This document shows positions 60,446-63,132 of a DNA stretch of 63,132 nt, one piece after another. The stretch covers positions 1 to 63,132 of the forward strand of contig JANXUF010000106.1 of the NCBI GenBank assembly GCA_025356335.1, read 5' to 3'. This DNA is from Actinomycetes bacterium (GTDB taxonomy: Bacteria; Actinomycetota; Acidimicrobiia; Acidimicrobiales; Ilumatobacteraceae). Every line of letters starts with the position of its first letter. The stretch's first letter is position 1. A model generated the notes under the pieces. That model made no database searches and was not told the DNA's origin. It worked only from the letters and a program-made list of their open reading frames with translations. The position numbers and the translations under genes were made by a program.

Positions 60446-61398
60446 TTGCCGGGAACAGCTTGGTCGAGCGCTGCTTCGATCCCCTTCAATTGCGCCGTCT
60501 GCCATTGCTGATAGCTCGCCGTTGCCGGTGTCAGCGTTTCAGTGATCGTCGCTACGGGAATCTTCTGCGCGCTGACGGCGTCGAGCTGCGCCTGCACATC
60601 AGGCGTGACGTTCTGGCTGTTGTAGACGTAGATCTTGATGGCGTGGGACTTGATCTGCTGATCGATCGTCGCCTTGTCACCGGCTGACACATCGCTGCCC
60701 TCGCTGATTGCCTTCAGGAAGCTGCTCGGCGTGATCACGTCGACCCCGATGGCGGGTGCGAGCATCGCAACGATCGACTCGGAGGCACCGACGGGCGTGC
60801 CGGAATACTTCGTCTTGATATCGGCAATCGTGGCGTTGTAGTCCTTCAGGGCAACGGTGTTGAAGGCGACCTTCTGGGCCTCGAAGTAGCCGCTGTCCCC
60901 CGGGTCGGCCCGTTGCAACTGCTCGACGATCTGGTCGACGACGGTCTGCACGTCGGCCGGGTTGTACCAACGGTGCGGGTTGGTGCCATCAGCGGCGCCG
61001 ACGAGCTTGCCGACATCGATCACCGCTGCCTTGCTGTTGTCGGCAGCGACGAGCTTTGCGACCCACGGGTCGTAGCCGACGCCGTTGGCAATGACGATGT
61101 GAGCCCGAGACATCGTCCTGGCATCGGCGGGCGTCGGCTCGTAGTCGTGTGGATCGGCGTCCGGGCTGGTGATGATGCTGATGACGCGTGCGTGGTTGCC
61201 GCCGAGCTGGCTGGCGATGCTTCCCCAGAAGTTCTCGCCGGCAACGATCTGCACAACGGCGCTACTCGTTCCGTTGCCGGACGTCGTGGATGGCGAGGTC
61301 GTCGGCGACGTCCCACAGGCCACCAGCACCACACCGGCTGCGAGTACTGCGACCGAACGGCGAGCTGAGCGAATTGGCTTGCCGACGCTGTTGAACAT
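60442..61398 (-). CDS. znuA: zinc/manganese ABC substrate-binding lipoprotein (ZnuA-like)
   Basis: A 318-residue binding protein with signal peptide and lipobox VLVAC followed by GTS. DADPHDYEPTPADARTMSRA contains the first metal His, and NPHRWYNPADV the second. A longer frame is open to 61497, but the ATG at 61398 fits a signal peptide of normal length and leaves the Zur box at 61415 outside the gene. It delivers Zn2+ to ZnuB. It heads the operon znuA-znuC-znuB-znuB2, all with four-base overlaps. Confidence 0.93.
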   Translation of the reverse strand: MFNSVGKPIRSARRSVAVLAAGVVLVACGTSPTTSPSTTSGNGTSSAVVQIVAGENFWGSIASQLGGNHARVISIITSPDADPHDYEPTPADARTMSRAHIVIANGVGYDPWVAKLVAADNSKAAVIDVGKLVGAADGTNPHRWYNPADVQTVVDQIVEQLQRADPGDSGYFEAQKVAFNTVALKDYNATIADIKTKYSGTPVGASESIVAMLAPAIGVDVITPSSFLKAISEGSDVSAGDKATIDQQIKSHAIKIYVYNSQNVTPDVQAQLDAVSAQKIPVATITETLTPATASYQQWQTAQLKGIEAALDQAVPGK

Positions 61399-61414
61399 AC
61401 TCAGGACGATAGTT

Positions 61415-61426
61415 GGGAATGATTCT
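61415..61426 (-). promoter_or_regulatory. Zur box upstream of znuA
   Basis: GGGAATGATTCT fits the shared pattern GRGAAYNRTTCY found also at 61443 and upstream of the L31 gene. It lies 16 bp before the znuA start. Confidence 0.65.
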
Positions 61427-61442
61427 CTTTTCAAATCATAAT

Positions 61443-61454
61443 GAGAACTATTCT
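61443..61454. promoter_or_regulatory. Zur box between znuA and zur
   Basis: GAGAACTATTCT matches GRGAAYNRTTCY and lies in the divergent gap. Two TATTCTCA/GATTCTCA half-sites follow at 61478-61500, just before the zur GTG, suggesting autoregulation. Confidence 0.6.
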
Positions 61455-61502
61455 TGTCCTGGTCCGACGGAATCGGCTGATTCTCAGCTATTCTCAATTG
61501 CT

Positions 61503-61943
61503 GTGCCGGAGATCGATCAAATTGCGCTGACCCGTCTGCGCGCCGACGGACAACGGCTGACGAGTGGACGGCAGTTGATTCTCAAAGCGCTCGCCGAACT
61601 CGACGAGCCGGTCACCATCCCCGCGCTGCTGCAACGCCAGCCGAGTCTCGCCCAGAGTTCGGTCTACCGGAACCTGGCGATACTCGAACAGGCAGGGCTC
61701 GTCAGCCGTATCGCCATGGGCGACGAGCACGCCCACTTCGAACTGGCAGAGGAATTGACGAACCACCACCACCATCACCTCGTCTGCAGCGCGTGTGGCC
61801 GGGTGCGTGACGTCACGCTCGCACCGAGGACCGAACGGGCGCTGGACAAGGCCTTGGCGCAGGCCGCAGAAGAAGCGGATTTCGAACTACGCCACCACCG
61901 CCTCGACCTCGTCGGTCACTGCGGCGATTGCGTACGCGGCTGA
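61503..61943 (+). CDS. zur: zinc-uptake regulator Zur (Fur family)
   Basis: A 146-residue Fur-family repressor starting at GTG 61503. The HTH is VTIPALLQRQPSLAQSSVYR followed by NLAILEQAGLVSRI. HAHFELAEELTNHHHHHLVC (two halves) is the regulatory metal site with many His, and CSAC plus CGDC form the structural Zn(Cys)4 site. Position between the zinc transporter and the zinc-free L31 gene identifies it as Zur rather than Fur. It represses when zinc is abundant. A longer frame begins at 61413 but would cover the Zur boxes. Confidence 0.92.
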   Translation: MPEIDQIALTRLRADGQRLTSGRQLILKALAELDEPVTIPALLQRQPSLAQSSVYRNLAILEQAGLVSRIAMGDEHAHFELAEELTNHHHHHLVCSACGRVRDVTLAPRTERALDKALAQAAEEADFELRHHRLDLVGHCGDCVRG

Positions 61944-62009
61944 GGCAGCCGCGTCGCTCGCCCTGCAGCCAGGCCTGACTACGGGGTGCCATCTTCTTCT
62001 CTGACCGTG

Positions 62010-62264
62010 CTACTTCGCAGCCCTGCGCACTCCGTGGCGCTTGTTGAAACGATCCACTCGGCCGGCGCTGTCATTGATTCTCATCTGCCCGGTGTAGAAG
62101 GGATGGGTGAGGTTCGACACCTCGACGCTGTACAGCGGATACGTGACTCCGTCGAGTTCGGCTGTCCGGTTCGTCGCCACCGTGGACGATGTCAGCCAGC
62201 GCTCGCCGACGGAAACGTCCTCGAACAACACCGGACGGTACGTGGGATGAATGCCTGTTCTCAT
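62010..62264 (-). CDS. rpmE2: ribosomal protein L31 type B (zinc-independent)
   Basis: An 84-residue L31 paralogue without the CxxC zinc motif of the standard protein: MRTGIHPTYRPVLFEDVSVG, then LTSSTVATNRTAELDGVTYP and VSNLTHPFYTGQ. In actinobacteria this form replaces the zinc protein on ribosomes during zinc starvation, freeing zinc. A Zur box lies 14 bp upstream of the ATG, overlapping the promoter. Confidence 0.93.
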   Translation of the reverse strand: MRTGIHPTYRPVLFEDVSVGERWLTSSTVATNRTAELDGVTYPLYSVEVSNLTHPFYTGQMRINDSAGRVDRFNKRHGVRRAAK

Positions 62265-62278
62265 GCCACCAGTATATA

Positions 62279-62290
62279 GGAACGATTCCC
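62279..62290 (-). promoter_or_regulatory. Zur box in the L31 promoter
   Basis: The minus strand reads GGGAATCGTTCC, fitting GRGAAYNRTTCY, next to a -10-like TATACT (62270s). Placement between -35 and -10 regions suits repression. Confidence 0.6.
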
Positions 62291-62364
62291 ATTCCTGTTT
62301 GTGTCACAAGAATTCGTCGCTCCTTCCGTAGACCAAGAAGCATCGCCTGTGCGAGGATCACGAG

Positions 62365-63132
62365 GTGTTTCCGCACGCTGTGACCGAGCCGTTCGACAGC
62401 GGGATGCTCGACGTGGGTCACGGCCATCGTCTGTACTGGGAGGCTGCCGGGAACCCGAACGGCAAGCCGGCGGTGCTCCTCCACGGCGGGCCCGGCAGCG
62501 GGCTGTCGCCGAACACGAGGAAGCATTTCGACCCGCATCGGTACCTCATCGTTCAGTTCGATCAGCGTCAGTGCGGGCGCAGCACTCCGCATGCCGCCGA
62601 ACCGGCCATCGACCTCTCGACGAACACCACGGCTCACCTGATCGCCGACATCGAACTGCTGCGGCGGCACATCGGTGTCGAACGCTGGCTGGTCTGGGGA
62701 GGATCGTGGGGCACGATCCTCGGCCTTGCGTATGCCGAAGCGCATCCGGATCGCGTGACCGAGATGATCCTCGCCAGTGTCGTGACATCGTCGCATGCGG
62801 GAGTCGACTGGGTCACCAGGTCGATGGGACGGGTCTTCCCGGAGGCCTGGGAGCGTTTTCGCGACGGCGTCCCGATGATCGACCGCGACGGCAATCTTCC
62901 AGCCGCCTACGCACGGCTGGTGCAGGACCCCGATCCGGCGGTACATGGTCCGGCGGCGGCCGCATGGTGCGCGTGGGAGGACGTACATGTCGCCACGTCT
63001 CCGGGCTATGAACCAAACCCTCGCTACCTGGATGCGCGCTTCAGGCTGTGCTTCAGCCGGTTGGTGACGCACTACTGGAGCCACGCCCATTTCCTCGACG
63101 ATGACGCACTGTTCCGTGACGCCCACCGCCTG
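62365..63132 (+). CDS. proline iminopeptidase (cut by window edge)
   Basis: The first 256 residues of an S33-family proline iminopeptidase. It starts at GTG 62365 with VFPHAVTEPFDSGMLDVGHG and continues HRLYWEAAGNP. LLHGGPGSG is the oxyanion block, FDQRQCGRSTPH the next motif and GGSWGTILGLAYAEAHPDRV the nucleophile elbow (Ser). The frame stays open to the end of the window; the Asp/His part is not visible. It releases N-terminal proline from peptides. Confidence 0.9.
   Translation, partial: MFPHAVTEPFDSGMLDVGHGHRLYWEAAGNPNGKPAVLLHGGPGSGLSPNTRKHFDPHRYLIVQFDQRQCGRSTPHAAEPAIDLSTNTTAHLIADIELLRRHIGVERWLVWGGSWGTILGLAYAEAHPDRVTEMILASVVTSSHAGVDWVTRSMGRVFPEAWERFRDGVPMIDRDGNLPAAYARLVQDPDPAVHGPAAAAWCAWEDVHVATSPGYEPNPRYLDARFRLCFSRLVTHYWSHAHFLDDDALFRDAHRL

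Overview
The window is 63 kb of high-GC, gene-dense chromosome from an actinobacterium. The sequence carries actinobacterial signatures: several F420/deazaflavin-type enzymes (luciferase-like oxidoreductase, two Ddn-like proteins, split-barrel PPOX proteins), an MtrB/LpqB-like kinase-lipoprotein pair, an ECF42-type sigma factor with its YCII partner, CsoR and Zur regulators, a MalT-like LuxR regulator, and apparently leaderless promoters. The mixture looks most like an Acidimicrobiia (Ilumatobacter-like) genome, but that is inference; there is no rRNA or other marker here to settle it. Both window ends cut genes: a P1B-type metal ATPase on the left and a proline iminopeptidase on the right.

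Layout. 1-6.6 kb: a stress/dormancy-like island (metal ATPase, SRPBCC protein, tandem universal stress protein, two split-barrel proteins, GNAT, a two-TM protein, a CoA-transferase). Four of its minus-strand genes carry a DosR-like box 36-37 nt upstream of the start codon. 6.7-17 kb: a class III aminotransferase, tandem VOC protein, an ArsR-AHSA1 pair behind a leaderless promoter, dienelactone hydrolase, a double GNAT, a Ddn-like gene interrupted by an in-frame TGA, and a MalT-like regulator. 17.2-20 kb: a small protein, ABC exporter and DUF4389 operon ending in a hairpin terminator. 20-29.5 kb: F420/flavin enzymes, PlsC, an ABM protein overlapping an adenylate kinase that seems to start at CTG, CorA, a self-regulated RHH-VOC-methyltransferase operon, and an SDR/FAD-oxidoreductase pair.

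29.7-33.7 kb: a copper operon copZ-(exported metal-site protein)-copA-csoR behind a CsoR-type operator, with a divergent ferredoxin-like gene. 33.7-41.3 kb: sigma factor/YCII, hydrolase, PhzF, USP, a membrane hydroxylase, and a divergent GntR/ACC-deaminase pair. 41.3-45.1 kb: GerMN lipoprotein and histidine kinase, then a fluoride riboswitch in front of a CLC-F-type fluoride antiporter. 45-49 kb: beta-lactamase-fold hydrolase, membrane protein, HtrA protease. 49-54.3 kb: TetR-controlled PhyH dioxygenase, Rieske oxygenase, acyl-CoA synthetase and the remains of an SDR. 54.3-57.5 kb: PPOX, MarR/pirin and a hotdog protein. 57.6-62.3 kb: a complete zinc-starvation regulon (znuA-C-B-B', zur, zinc-free ribosomal protein L31) sharing a GRGAAYNRTTCY box.

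A recurring oddity is the number of unrelated short tandem repeats located at gene ends. Two adjacent-generation pseudogenes also point to recent gene decay. No CRISPR array, insertion sequence, integrase, tRNA or rRNA was seen.
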